The notes under the pieces: generated by a model
The model's input: only the letters and a program-made list of their open reading frames with translations
Database searches by the model: none
What the model was told of the DNA's origin: nothing
Source of the DNA: Gymnorhina tibicen
Lineage: Eukaryota > Chordata > Aves > Passeriformes > Artamidae
NCBI GenBank assembly: GCA_013399875.1
Contig: VXAZ01003274.1
Span: forward strand, 497,059-561,058
DNA: 64,000 bases
Direction of reading: 5' to 3'
In this document: piece after piece, positions 1-13,539 of the stretch
Numbering within the stretch: position 1 is the stretch's first letter
Layout: the number at the start of each line of letters is the position of its first letter
Translations under genes and position numbers: made by a program

Positions 1-3000
1 GCCACCTGCCTGCTCCTGCCCACAGAGCTCACTCCACCACCCTGGCCCCTTAAAGCTGGCTGCTGACATACACATGAGAAAAGGGGCTGATTGGAAGAAC
101 AAAACTATAGACCCAGGTACTACTACAGCTAAGGAACGTGGGGACTGTGGATAAGAGTGATAGAACTCTGCTTCCTTCCCTATGAATGTGTCCAAAAACA
201 TGGTTTTCTCATCCAAGACCATTTTGTATGTGCAGGCTAAATCTGGTGTGGAACTGTTTTTCAGTAAGTAAATCATCAGTTGAAATGTTTTCAACCTTCC
301 TGGGAGTAGGGTAGCCTACACTTTGTCTGCTTGGCAAATACCGTGGCTGTTATTACTATTCCAAAAATACTCTAAAATACTCTTTCCAGGATTAACCACT
401 CAGTGCCAGAAATGTCTGTTCCTTGTGGCTGAAGAGATATTCCAACTGATCAGTAGCATAATTTATACAGCAGCTTGATAGCCTCTTCATCAGTCCTTGA
501 AGAGCCTTATAGGGTCAGACAGCTGTAGGCTAGATACATTGCGTTTTCCCCTCTTTGACACCGTTTACAGACTCTTTCTGTAATTAACTGAGTTATGCCT
601 GTATGTTTTCCCCATGGGGCAGGTGTGCTGGCTAGGTGCCATCCATCTGAAAGAGCATTCAAAATGTTTCTGTATAAACTAACACCTGAGCAGGTTTCCA
701 CTGACCACATGCTCGAGAAGATACTTTTAAACAAGGACTGATAAAGTTTTCATTTTTCACTACCATGTAATGGAATAGCACCTCTTAATTAACTGAATAC
801 CTTTTATTATGTTTTGCAAGGAGTAGTTGACATCACTTCATAGGAAATGGAGAAAGCAGCTGATTTAATACTGTAGTCTTGGAGAGTTACCTCAGCATTG
901 TTTCAGCTAGTTCCTTTGCTTTAAAAACGCAGAACAAATATGCTGTTGTTCCAAAGGATCACAGCTACACGAGAATCAAACACAAAATTGTTGCTGTACA
1001 GAGTCATACAGTCTTCTGGAAAGGCATTTAAACTAAAAAGATAGTGATCACTGCCAGTGTTAACTGCAGTGTTTGGATACTCACAAGAGAAACTTAAAAA
1101 GTATAACTTCAGTCTTATATTTAGCATGCTTTTCTTAATTTATAAAAAGGACTTTTGCACATTCACAGGTAAGCATTCAGATTTGTGTTCTTAAAAACAC
1201 TTGTACAAAACCTGCAAAATTACAGTGTATATTGACATAAATGAAATCTTCAACTCTTTTGTCAGCTACATACTCATACTTTTACACACAGGTTCAAGGC
1301 ACTAGCTATTCATTACCTCCATGGCATTTTGAAGTCTTTTCTTCTTTTTCACATTATATCAAAACAAAATTAAGCCCTGAAGATTTGATCCCATCTTCAG
1401 TCCTCATTTTTGATCCATTCGGTTCCATCTCTACTCACTCTGTTTCTTCTTAAACCCTTCTGCCACTGCCCTAGGCTTGGAATTATTTCATGACTATGAG
1501 GAAGGAGCTTTAGAACAAGTGATCCTTGTGACAATTTGCATTTTTTCTATTAAAGGTCAGATGGATGTCTTTATTAATTAAAATTAACTTTTTCTCAGAG
1601 GAGACATTGCTACTTATCATAGTCATTCCTGTTGACAGAGGAAGGACAGTTCAGTACTATGATTAATATTAAGACAAATCTGGTTTAATGAGGAAGCTTT
1701 AAAGCCTGATTGCAAGGTAGAGCAAACAACATATTTGTCTTACACAGGCTGTAAACTCTATGAAAGTATAAACAAATGTCTTGAAGCAAAACCCACCAAA
1801 ATGTGTTGAAAGACACCCGGTAACTTTGAAGGGCGTTACATCAGCCCCCAGTATAAACAGAAAATTAGTGCATATATTTTCTGCTGGAAGGCAGATGAAA
1901 GCAAAAGGAAGGTTTCACTGTTCTGGATAATGCTGTAGTATGCTACTGTGGCCAGTTAAACTCTATAGTTGGTAAAAGAGTTTAATAGACTGAAATTGCA
2001 ACATGGTTTGTATACTATGGAATCCAAAAAAATGAAATTAACATACAAATTCCTTTTTTATGTATTTGCTAAATTGCGTGTGGTTTTTCAAATCTTAAAG
2101 AAGTCTTTTTTTCCCTCCTTTTTCTAGCTGAATAGTCACAGAGATTTTTCTTGAGATACAATATGATCCATAATGTGAGATCTCATTTCAGCCATGTTTC
2201 TTCTGTTTGGTCCTCTCAGTGACATAATATTTGTTAACTGAAAAACTTATCTTGTCTTGCACAGGAATTTCCAGTGGTAGCTGGAACAATTGCTTCATCT
2301 AACTAGAGCTATTTCTGACCTGTTTTTTTCTCTCATTGCTTTAATTTTTCTCACTTGGATTGCAGCCAATACCCTTGACCACAGCTGATATTTTAGGGCA
2401 GCAGAATTCACATATTCCAAATTTTGAAGTGAATATTTTTCTCAAATTCAACAGTTTTTGTATCTGCCTTTGCCACTCTGGCTAGTTGATCTCAGCTAAT
2501 GAAGAAGTGTCATTGCCCAGAGTGTAAAAAGTAAATGTGGGAGAAGATCTTTTTCTTTAATTCTCCATATGATAGACCAAGGCTTGTTCCTAATAACTTG
2601 TTTCACATCACTGCATGAGTAAAGAATGTAAGCTAAGCACACAGTACCTGGAAAGCTGCTTATCTAATTTTTCTTATCTAAAGCAACCAGGACAAATATT
2701 TGCAGTTGCACATACAAGACAGCAGGTAAGCTTCTGACTTAGGAGGCTTTTTCATTAAATAGTCATGTACTTTCTGCATGATATTCCTTTGTAGCAATTT
2801 TTTTAAAAACAATTGTTCTCTTATTCCTTCTAACAGCAATACTCTGGGTTTTAGATTTGAATGTGGATAACATTTAGAAGCTTGAATAAGTTGCTATGTG
2901 GGAAAAGGGGCAGCACTAAACTTATACCCCAGGGAAATAGAAATAAAGTTGTGTTAAAATACTTCTGTGTTTTCTGGGGGGTTTTTTATTGACTTTAGGA

Positions 3001-6000
3001 GCTGCATGGTTTAGCTATAAGGGCTTGTCACCAGCTACTCGGGGAAGTAGAACTGCGCAGAATCTTCTAGCAAATTTTCACACCTTCCCAGCTTGTTACA
3101 CACCTTGTTTACTGGGTCTTGGCTGTGGCTCTCCCCTACTCAAGAAGCTCCTGAGAAGATAGTTTGTAGGTCTCTCCTTTAATACCTACAACAAAATAAA
3201 AATAGTAGGTCTTTATACTACCTTTATACCTTTTTGCCCTCTGCACGTAATCAGTCAAAGCCATAATCTGGGAAAGGTTTTTATACGAGCAGAAGCTCAA
3301 CTTGTATACCAGAAAAATCTTTCACTAAGGGAAGCCTTTAACATATCTAACCCAATATTTAAAATATTTAACAACAGGGGACAATAAAAATCCATAAAAT
3401 AAAAAATGCATCTGATTCACTATACTCACTAAAATTTCAGAAAAAAAGCTACAAAATGTAACTTCAAAAGTCTTTTACAATCCTTATAGGGCATGTCTTT
3501 CAAATATATAACTGGTTTGATAAATTTCAGACGATGCTTCACTTTAATTACACCAACAGAAAGATACTTAAGTGAAATTGCAGGAAGATATCAATTTGCA
3601 TTGTCTATAATTTTTTAAGATGCCATGTTCTTGACATGTCAATCAATAGGATCTGGTGTATGGTTATTTGAATTTCATCATATATCATTTAGTAGTGACT
3701 GTCACACCATGTCCTCAACAGGTTAATGCATTATAGGTGAATTCAGTCATATGGCTAGGAAGATGGGTAGAAACCTATTCCTTCATAGTGCCATATGCAT
3801 ATAATGAATAGCCTAATAACTAATTAGAAAAAAAATATACTGCACCCCATGTATTTTCCTGTAATTATGTAATTTTCTCCACACATCTGGAAAACAGATC
3901 ACTTTTTTCAACCGTCACAAGTGAGTTACCACCAATAAGAAAAGATAAAAGGCGATTCTTTCTAATATTAGCAGATACATCTTTCTTCCCTCATCTAACT
4001 TTTCAAAAGCTACCACAGTAATGCTACTCAGCCAATGCCATGGATCCTTCACAGTCAAATACTGGAGGAAGAGTAGCCAAGCAAGGATATGGAACTGCTA
4101 TTCTTTTTAATTCTATTTCTGGTACATCTTGGTAAGTGACATTATGTTAAAAGGAAATATCTAGAAGTTAGGAGTGAACATCAAGGAAATAATACGACAT
4201 GCTTGCATGTGATTAATACTCTTTCCAAAATTAACAATCATTGTAGGAGACCTCTTATTTCAAGTGATGAAAGCTCTTAGCTGAAGCACCAAACAGGGTA
4301 CTACATTATTCTAAATTACCAGGTCAATGTGGGGGAAGAGAGGACAAGTGGTTCTGCACTCCCTCAGAATACCAGAGTTCAGACTGTACCTACTTCCTGT
4401 AATGTGAAAACTACGAATGCAAAACTGGGGACATGAGGTGACCCATGAGGTGTGTCTCTAAGAGCACCTGAAAGTAATGCATGCAGTCAGAAGGAAGTAA
4501 CTTGGTCAAACAGGCGATACAGGAAAGCAGCACCTCTGAGAAGGATCTGGGTTGTTAGGAAATGGGGAAAGAGGGAACCCTTGCTAATTGGCAGTCATAC
4601 TGTCTTCCTCTTGCATAGGCAGCAGCATGAAAGACAACCACAATGCTGAGAGACTTTTCATGGCTCACTCCAATCCGACTACCCAACAGACTGCCACCTT
4701 TTTTATTACTACTCCATCTCCTTGCCACCTTGTACTATCTACATGCGTTGAATCATTGTCAGCATCTTTCCACACATAGCTGTTTCCTTCTTCTCCCATG
4801 TCCTTTTCCCCATCATACAATCTCCATCACCAGGGAAGGCATGCCCTCTCAGTTTTTTTTAATCTAATTTCTCTCAAAGAGGCAAATAGGAATTAAAAAA
4901 AAATTACTTGAAAACAAGGATATGCAATTTTTGCTAAACATATATAGAAATTTTGATCACTTTTATGTCATGTTCTTATTGAGTTGTCACATCATATGGA
5001 GTTCCTGACTTCCTGCAAAGACCGTTCAGAAGATCTTTGTCTCAGTTAATATAGTCAATAGATCAGCACATGTGGGAACCTGGGATAATATCTGAGGGAT
5101 GCTAGATACTGAATTCCTATGTGAAATACAGTTACTTTTCTCGTTGAGACTGCAATTTTCGGATCCATTTTACCAGCTTAACATGAAGGCAACAATTCTC
5201 ATGCTGTGTCTTACTCAGCAATCCTACTTTGCTGACCACATGGGAAAGAATTAACATTTGAGAGGCTACAGTGATAGAACATTCAAGTTTGGAGGTAAAA
5301 CAGTGCAGAGCCCTTTTAGCAGCTTCCCTGAACTGATACTGAAGCAGAAGAACCAAGAACAGTCTGAAATGAGGAAAAACCACTATGAAGTCTCTAGCTT
5401 ATTATCTGTAACTTTCTCATCTGCTGCCAAGTGATGAGTAACAATGAAGTGACTGGGTCAGAAACATTAGCTTGCCATGCTGATTCGAAAGCATAAGTTT
5501 CTCTGAGGTCTCCAGCCTAGTGTGTCTAAAAGTGGTAGACTTTGTCATGTGCCCTTGAAGTCACCAGCTCATCAGTATATTGAATAGCGCAGTGATGTCA
5601 AAGCACAGGCCTCTCTGGAGAACTGACTCAGGCCTTCTGTCTTGCTGGACTGGTGTCAAAACTTCTGTAGGATCAAGCTGGATGAAAGCCAAAGAATAGG
5701 CTCTTGTAGAATTACTGGCACATCCCCTTGAATTTTCTGGGTCTATGTCAAGATAATGACAAGGCCATTCTGTTTCCTTTAGCTTCTGTGGAGAAGAGTG
5801 CATAGTAGGGTATCCATTTTATTATGCAGAAATTGAAACACTGCGAGCAAAAGATTCTTATCTTTTTCTCCTCTCCAGAGGATCTCACACACACCAGAAA
5901 TGGTACAGGTACAAGATTTCCAGTATTGACTTAGGTAACTCTCCTTATATCCAGGACTGATCTGTTACTTCTGTTAGCACGGAACTAGAAGATCCTCACA

Positions 6001-7324
6001 TCCCCAGTATTTAAGACCGGCTCTAATGCCTCCTTTTACCTGGTGATTTTCTCATTTTCAGTGCTTGAAGTGAAATGGTAAGAAATAACTACAGTTGCAT
6101 TTGTGAATAAGGAAACATTACCTCACCTAAGGTATTAAAATAAAATGTAGACAATTTTTCTTCCCTGAATTATAAATGAGAAATCTATCCCAGTCTAATA
6201 TGCGCCCCTTGTTTTTTTTTAGTGTAAATTCCTTTCCATGTCCTGTGAAATCTGTAGTTTGTAATTAAGAAAACACGATGTTCTTATCATATCAGAACAT
6301 GATTATATGGAAAGAGAAGACTCATATAAGAGATTATAAGCTCTTTATGTATCTAGAATATATTGAGTTCCTATGAGCTTTCAAGAGTATATTTTAGGCT
6401 ATGAAAGACTCAGAGTATAAATAACAAATACAAATATTACAAAAAATCATTTGAAGTGGTGCAAAAATGCCACTTTCGTGACTTCTATAATTCCAAACCT
6501 AAATTGCATTGAGAAATAAAAGAATAATAGTCTCTCTGACGAGAGTACTTAAAGGAGTGATAACAACACAAAGTGGCTCTTGAGTCAAAAGACTTGCTAC
6601 TGTTGGAACGAGGGCTAATATTTAGGAAGTTACCAAAAGTAACCTGAGATTCTGTTGTTTGAAGTGACAGCAGTGAGTGACAGAAACTTCACTGAAAGTT
6701 AGTAAATTTATGCACTTATCTATATTATAGTTTTTTTAAAGCATTAAAACATCTATGATGAAGGACTTGTAGGCTTCATACTTTTAAAGATCCAGTCCTA
6801 AGTCACTTCTGAAATTAGAACTTAGGTTCTTAAGTGATTTGAATGCTTTTGAAAATTTTCCTTTGATATTCCCTGTAAGTTATGCAGATTGTTGACAAAA
6901 TGCAAGATATTTTTTAGTAGCCTTTGGTATCATTGCCCCATTTCAGTTGAAAGGAATTAAAAATTGTAATATAGATGAATTTACTATGGTTTAGTTTTTA
7001 GCTGAATAGGATGTTTAACTTACACTGCTTGAAATCAAATTTAAAAGGACAAGAGTTTAACTATATTTAGAAAAATATAGTGCTGTGCTAACAAAGCTCG
7101 CTTCTAGAGCTGATACTTCATCAGCTGAGCATACCACTATTAATTTGAATGTGAAACTTTCAGGAAATAAAAAATCCATTAATTTATATATTTTTTTAAT
7201 ATGTTCATGTTTTATCCATCAATTGTTTTAAACACCCATTGCCGAGCAGGGCATTTAATAGCTCTTCCTATGTTTACTGGGGCCATCTCAAGTAACTTTA
7301 GCTTTTTTGAGAATAATATAGGAA
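1..7324. other. Non-coding unique sequence, no gene seen
   Basis: AT-rich sequence with stops in all six frames. The longest Met-initiated frames are about 80 codons and show no domain, low-complexity protein signature or exon-like context. The first 60 bases are C-rich compared with what follows. I saw no CR1 tail octamers, LTR ends, tRNA boxes or tandem arrays here. Ancient, unrecognisable transposon relics cannot be excluded by eye. Confidence 0.7.
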
Positions 7325-7639
7325 AGAATAAATTTCCTTTTTGATTCTGTAGCTCTGTAGACAACCTTATTATATTTAAAATGCTACTTTTATGAGATGT
7401 AAACCATATTTTCTAATAATTGCTATAGCTAGAAGTGTAATTTAGTGTATTTTTACAGGCTTAGTACTTTTTGTTCTATTGTAAACCATATTTCCTGATA
7501 ATTACTATAGATAGACAAATAATTTAGTATATTTTTATAGGGTAGTACATTTTTATGGTATGGTAAACCATATTTCCTTATAATTACCAGAGAGAGAAAA
7601 ATAATTTATATTTTTATAGGTTAGAACATTTTTATTACT
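7325..7639. repeat. Diverged 82-bp tandem repeat (3 clear copies plus 1 decayed)
   Basis: Three head-to-tail copies begin with GTAAACCATATTT-like sequence at 7399, 7481 and 7563, exactly 82 bases apart. The third copy is slightly shortened and ends near 7639. Each copy shares a core of ATAATTRCTATAG, a TAATTTAGTRTATTTTTA block and a TAGTACATTTTT block. Copies 2 and 3 resemble each other more closely than either resembles copy 1. The 74 bases before 7399 align loosely, with TTTCCT, CTGTAG and TAGACAA in the right order, so they may be a decayed fourth copy. The repeat is not protein-coding. The unit is too long and too AT-rich for a usual microsatellite and looks like a small minisatellite. 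Confidence 0.8.
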
Positions 7640-8689
7640 GTACATTTTCTGCAGATTAAGTACTATGTACTTTTTCTTTTTAAAGCAGTCACATTTCCTC
7701 TGTAACCACTTTTTCATTATTTATATAATTTACAGATGATGACTTCTTAAACTTGTTTTCCCTATTTTACATTTCGAAGTTTCTATATAAATGTATGTAC
7801 TGCTAATTTTGAAGGAAGAACAAAGCATCTGTGAGACACTGCAGAAGTTAATGACATTGTTAAAATGATGACAGATTGCTTTAATGGTAGATATGCACTT
7901 AATTGGAGGAAGTATAACAAAATGTGCTATTTCATACTACTAAAAAGAGTCAGTCAGGAGCCATCACCCATTTACTGTCTTGTCTTCATCCAACTCACAA
8001 TGCATGTACAGTATGATAACTGATAGACATTGCTAGGCATGTATTCATGTACTGTACATTCATTCCGACAACCCATTAAATAGTGTTTGTTAACCTTTAA
8101 TTCAGATGTCTGCAATAAGATAATACAATGTAAAACACAAGTCAATGGAGGGTCGTAAAGCTGTTTCTGCTACAGTTTTTATTAGCCTGTTATTCAGTGT
8201 AGAATGCAGCTACACCCTGAAGCAAGTCTTATATAAAAGTACAATGTCAATATATTATGATGCAAACTCAACCTATAAAATCAATGACAAGTATTATGTC
8301 TGTTGCTATCAGCTACTAAAATATAGATACTGTTTTTAATGGATGCAGTGGTGCTGGACTCAACATCGTTGTGCCATTAAGCTTCACCCCTTAGGCATGA
8401 AGCACAGTTACATGGCTCCTGGACAAGGAATGCTCATTGTAGGATGCTGCATCAATCAAGACAGACTGACCACAGAATATGTTAGTGTAAATCAGTTTTC
8501 AAAGCTTACTAAAGCAAAACAGAATTCCAGTGTACACCATGGTGTGATTTTCCATAATATTCCACTTAATCTGTAGAAAAAGGGACCATCTATCCCATCA
8601 TCCAGGTGTTTCTATTTTGATTAACAATTTGGGTAACTGAATGGAAACTGTGCTTGTGAAATTTGAAAATGGCATTTTCAAGGTAGATT
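7640..8689. other. Non-coding unique sequence, no gene seen
   Basis: AT-rich spacer between the 82-bp array and the CR1 fragment. Two short plus-strand frames of 64 and 77 codons lie end to end near 8145-8576, but they resemble nothing I know and have no exon signals I can defend. The CR1 homology may start slightly before the boundary given. Confidence 0.6.
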
Positions 8690-9412
8690 TGAGTATTCTG
8701 GAGAATACCGTTAGAATTCAAAGAGAACTTGATAAATTGCAAGTATCTGAAAGCAGTAATATAAAATTCAGTATAAATAACAGCAAAGTACTGAGGGGAA
8801 ATTTTCCCCATATCCCCACCTGACTGCATAAATGAAAATTCTGAGAAAACTAAAAGGAATAATGAAACTGGATCCAAGCTGAAAAAACGAGTAATGATAT
8901 TGGGGGAAAAAAATTCATAAAACAACAGCACAAAACAACAACAACAAGAAAAACAACAAACAAAAACAAAACCCAGAAAACCAAAACCAAACCCAAGTGT
9001 CATTCTGTCATGTACCAGTAAGACTGTTGCATTTAAAACCAGAAGTAATTATTATTCTCTGCAAAACATCAAAAAATTTGCAACTGGAATAATGTGTCCA
9101 ATTTTGAGTAGCACAGGGTTAGGGCTATGGAATAAAGTTTAAAATGGGGTAGAAACATTAGAGAGCAGCAAGCAGAATTAGGGGATGCCATGTGGAATAC
9201 AAGACCTGCAAAGACAGTCTGCAAAGACAGAAAGTTAATATGTAGCGGCAGAATTTTAGGGTAAATATGTAAGGAAAACTGTTTTGGCATAAAGGAAAAT
9301 GACAAATATTGAATACATATTCTTGCTCACAGTAGAGGAGAGGCCTAGATATTGCTGAAGATCCGTGTCAATGCAGCATTTCTATGATTCTGTGCATTTC
9401 TATGATTCTGTG
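8690..9412 (+). mobile_element. CR1 LINE fragment (3' part of ORF2 plus 3' end)
   Basis: This is a degenerate non-LTR retrotransposon fragment in plus orientation. In one frame around 8725-8800 the translation includes QRELDKL followed by IKFSINNSKVL. These match the CR1 ORF2 stretch usually written LQRDLDRL...MKFNKGKCKVLHLG, just after the reverse-transcriptase catalytic region. Near 9081-9113 the reading QLE*CVQF* matches the conserved LEYCVQFW block, with both aromatic codons mutated to stops. The element ends at 9377-9412 with an 18-base unit, duplicated in tandem, that contains the avian CR1 terminal octamer (TTCTATG, ATTCTGTG). A CAA-rich tract interrupts it at 8919-8995. It is inactive: stops and frameshifts are present and the 5' part is missing. 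The subfamily is not determined. Confidence 0.75.
8919..8995. repeat. CAA/CAAA-rich low-complexity tract inside the CR1
   Basis: An impure run of CAA, CAAA and ACAACA units about 75 bases long. It sits between the two recognisable CR1 ORF2 blocks, so it probably expanded or was inserted after the CR1 landed. It also creates the long minus-strand frame that spans 8590-9003, whose N-terminal part is almost all G, F, C, V and L. Confidence 0.75.
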
Positions 9413-12400
9413 AAAAGAATAATTTCACAGAAATGGAATTGTTTCTATCTTGAAACCGTTAAACAAAAACACTTGTAGAGCAAAAAGAATCAGAGCTCTG
9501 TAAAACTAATTTTGCCAATTTATCTTCTATTAAATGACTGTTTTCTGTATCTAAAGCAATGAAATAACTACTACCAATGCAGAAGGATTTGATTCAGAAT
9601 AGGGAAATACCTGTAGAATATAGTGCTAATGCATGCTGTACCTTTTTGTTTTGTCGTTTCCTGTATACTCAACATTAATTGTGTTGGTGAAAGAAAGTGT
9701 GTCATTCCTCACAATGATGTAACTATCTGCATTCACAGATATCACAGCTGCTGACTGCTCTGCTGTTTCAATTTCATTTTCATATTTCGTTGAAGGCAGG
9801 GTTGTTTGCTATACACCCTGTTTTGAATGATGTGGAAAGTCTATATCATTATCATGATATGAGAATAGTTCTGCAATAATTGATACTGGAAGTAATTCAT
9901 TATGAATATGATGTAATGGAATAGGCACCATGATTTAATCATCAGAAGAGGGGGTCTGTGGAGCTCACACAAAGGTATCAAAGTCATTCCCATGATAAAT
10001 AGCATGTGATAAGCTGTTTAGAAAACGCTAATGCAAGCCACAGAAAAACGTGCAGGAAGAAGGCATACAAATTCCTTGTATGGAAAGCAATTGACTCCTA
10101 AGAACCAAAGAGGTAGTCTAATGAAGAAGGGAAACAGCAGTGTCAATGGATCCATCAATATTTTGAAAATGATCCTGCTTGATAGGCACATCTGTTAGGA
10201 TTAAAACTTATTTGCTTGACTATTGTTCACAAAGCATTTCACACTATTCACTGGGGACCTGAGTCTAAGAAAATGTTTTTACAGTGATTTAGACATACAT
10301 TGTGACCTTTTCTGCTTTTTTGTTTTCTTTCGGTATCTTCTTACATGAAAAACTTTTCTCAAGATTTTTTTTTAAGAAGTTGTAAACCAGTTTTAGTCAA
10401 GGTAGGAACTGCACCTCAATTTCAGCTGCAATGTCTTCTCCTAGCAGAGACACTATGATCTGAGATGCTCTGGGTTTTTTTGTGAGATACAGAAACACCC
10501 CTAGTGCAAATCAAAATTCTGTATATGCAATGTATAATGTGGAAGATTACTGAAAAATTAATACAGGAATGGTACCTCTTGTTTTGTAATAGATTTATCA
10601 CAGTTCACTGATAGTGTCACTAATCATCAAACACCAGCACTGTTACTATTATTACTCTAGGTCTTTGAATGCCATTAAGCAAGAGATGAAAAACTGGGAC
10701 TAAATGAAGATGAAAAGTCCTGATATAAGAGGTTTCAATGAGAAAATCACCAAAGGTTTCCAGAAGCAATTATTACCATCATCATTGAGACTAGAGAGAA
10801 CGAAAAGTGTTTGCTCTTGAATTGCTGACTTTGGTCATCCAAAGGAGAGGAGACATATCCTTTCCAAGCAGAAAATATGCCCCCAATGTTCTTTTCAGAT
10901 TTCATTTACAGTACCTGCTGATCAATGCAAGTCCAGTTCTCAGATGAACAGTGTGGGGAGCATAATGTCCACTCCAAACTATGAAAATTTAAATCGCTTC
11001 GTTCACTTTTCCTGAGGTGATCCACAAATAGCAGTAGTTGAAGTTTTCAGTTCTAGAATACATTTTGCCCTGCTGCCACAAACAAAACCAAAAGAAAGTC
11101 TGTCTGTCTGTGACAGAATGTGACAGGGAATGATGACAATTCAAATATCTTAATTGGCACCCCAAAATGTCCAGCAGTGAGTAGTTAACACCCATAGGTT
11201 CTCATAAACTCCTTGTTGAGAAAGAGAGAAACATAATTATACTGTGATACTGGATTATTATTATATTGGGTTGTCTCAGCCAGTGTCTAGATATGAGTGC
11301 TGTTTGCTTTGTTATATGTATATTCAGGACCTTGTTAAACACACAATTTTTACTTTAGGAAGAAAAAAAAATAGCAATATAAGCTTCTTTTCTCCTGAAT
11401 ATGATAGTATAACTAAAATAGTTCATTTTGAAAATACTGACCCAGTGACATCATCTCCAGGACCTACGTTCACATTTGGAATTCCTGTAGAGGGAATAAC
11501 TGGATACCAGGAGCTATAAAGCACTATTCTTTATGCACTAGGCTTGTCATCCAGGTTTTTAAAATGGAGAGAGAGAGATAGTATTCCAGAGAATGTATGG
11601 AGCTCCACCTGGCAAGGTGCAGACAGATGATGTCAGAGGATATGGTTGCCCAATGTTTTCCCATAGAGCAGCCAGGCATCCTTTGCTCCAAATAATCAAA
11701 TATATTCTTTGTTGGGAAACTGCAAGGCTAGAGCTTACAACTCCAAAAGATGAAAAGGGGAAGAGAGATTGTTTGGGTGGCAAATATAAAAGCTTTTTCT
11801 TATTGTGTCACTGAAGTGTTCAGGTCCAGGAGGCAACTCAGCTGCCTCCTGTATGAAGAAATTGCTGCATTTACAATTCAGATAAACATGTAAACTTTGA
11901 ATAAACACATATATTTGGGAGACTCAGCTAAAGAAGATGAAAACCACAACATCCTTTGAAGCAGGCCCATCACTGATAATTACGAATGTGAGATTAGCTA
12001 CCGTCATTTATTCTTGTAAATAGTGTCATCTCTTCCAATTAAGATCAACTACTTGTATCTCCTCAATTGCTTTATTAGCATTGTTGTCAAGTTCTGCAGA
12101 AGCCTTAATTAAATAGTCATCATGATTATGGCTAGTTTCCCAAATGATTGAAGTAAATAATTTATACGGGTTATAAGAAAAGTTTTTACTTACTGAAATA
12201 CTGTACTTCAAAAACTTTTCAAATGCCTAATTACATAATGTTTTAAATCCATCCTTTAAACAAGTTATGCATAACAAAATAAAACTTAAAACTGAACTAA
12301 CTGAAATTTTGTTGCTTCAAGCAGTTATATTTCTTCTAATGGCATTTAAAGTAAAATTAAAAACTGAATGCAAAAAATTTCATATCTGAGATATTGAGAA

Positions 12401-13523
12401 AGCATTTAAACATTTAATACAAGCTATGACTACTAATTAATTGTATTAATACTGGATCGCACAAAAATGAAAAATAATAATATGTGAAATCCAAGATACT
12501 GAGACTTAATATACTGTAATAATACATCTCTATCAATGAGCAGCATAGTGAGGTATCTTTTACTATATAAATAGTAAATATATTTTTTGAAATAATATTT
12601 GAAAGGGAAATAGCTGTGAATCTCTTTTCTAACTTTTATTTGCGGATTAAATGTAACTTTTTCCATCCTTCTTTCTCTACTACTATCTAAATAGTTTGCA
12701 GATTATTTTTTTAAAATTGAGATTACAAAGTAGTATTATAAAAACTTCTCAAAATGACCTAGTTCTTTTAAATTGAGACTATAAACTTTAATAATTGACA
12801 TTATTACTAACAAATAGTATAATCAAATTTTACATTTTCCTCTTTGTAGAGACATGTCATTCCCATTGCCCTTAATTAGTGTTATATGTGCTCTTTGAGA
12901 GAAGTATAGGCCCTTTAGCTATAAATTCTGTCTTTTGAAACAAGAAAGTCATAACCTTTCTGTGTTTCTGGTTGAAGTAACTGCAACGTAATTTCATGTA
13001 ACAATTGTGGCAGATCAGAATCAAAAAAGGAATGAGGGACACTGAAATTATGAATGTATTGTTGATTTTTAAAACTGTGGCTCAAAATAGAACTAAAATA
13101 AGCATTATTAACGGTATCATGCTGGGGTAGGTTTTTTCTGTCTCTATGTCCCCCCTATCCTATCAAACTATTGTCTGCTTTCGGAATACACCAGTGTATC
13201 CTGCCAAAGGACACTTGCTTTGCTGGTGGACACACATTTGTTATATATAAATTTATCATTGGTCTCTGTTGAATGTTAATGGAGGCCAACTCTATACACC
13301 TCTTTACATTTAGTGCATCTATTTATATAACACAATAATTTAAATGTTGTGGCCTTTGAAAATTTCATGACAGCATTCCACTTCCCACCTTCCAATTATC
13401 ATTAAAAGCTTGACCTATGAAATTTTAAAAGACCTCCAAGTTATTCCTTTTTGTATTGTAAATTTCTGAATTTAGATGCCTTTCATTCTGCAGGACCTGC
13501 AAATTCCCTTGGAAGAGCAGGGA
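9413..13523. other. Non-coding unique sequence, no gene seen
   Basis: AT-rich sequence without a recognisable transposon or exon. Two opposite-strand frames of 73 and 74 codons overlap around 11559-11814, which is what chance stop depletion looks like. The stretch 12020-12200 contains several TTAATTA/ATTA homeodomain-type core motifs. That alone does not establish a regulatory element. Confidence 0.65.
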
Positions 13524-13539
13524 TGTGTGTGTGTGTGTG
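13524..13539. repeat. (TG)8 microsatellite
   Basis: Eight perfect TG dinucleotides followed by CACATATA. The run is short but long enough to be length-polymorphic. Confidence 0.9.

Noticed and set aside
7399..7639. CRISPR-like array
   Set aside because: The units are contiguous 82-bp copies without unique spacers, in eukaryotic DNA with no cas genes.
8590..9003. 137-codon minus-strand frame, the longest in the window
   Set aside because: It is the antisense of a CR1 fragment, and its N-terminal part is the translated CAA-rich tract (a run of F, G, C, V and L). It has no domain and no support as a gene.
11559..11814. Two opposite-strand frames of 73-74 codons covering the same bases
   Set aside because: Mutual overlap on both strands suggests chance absence of stops. 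No motif, splice signal or repeat identity was found.
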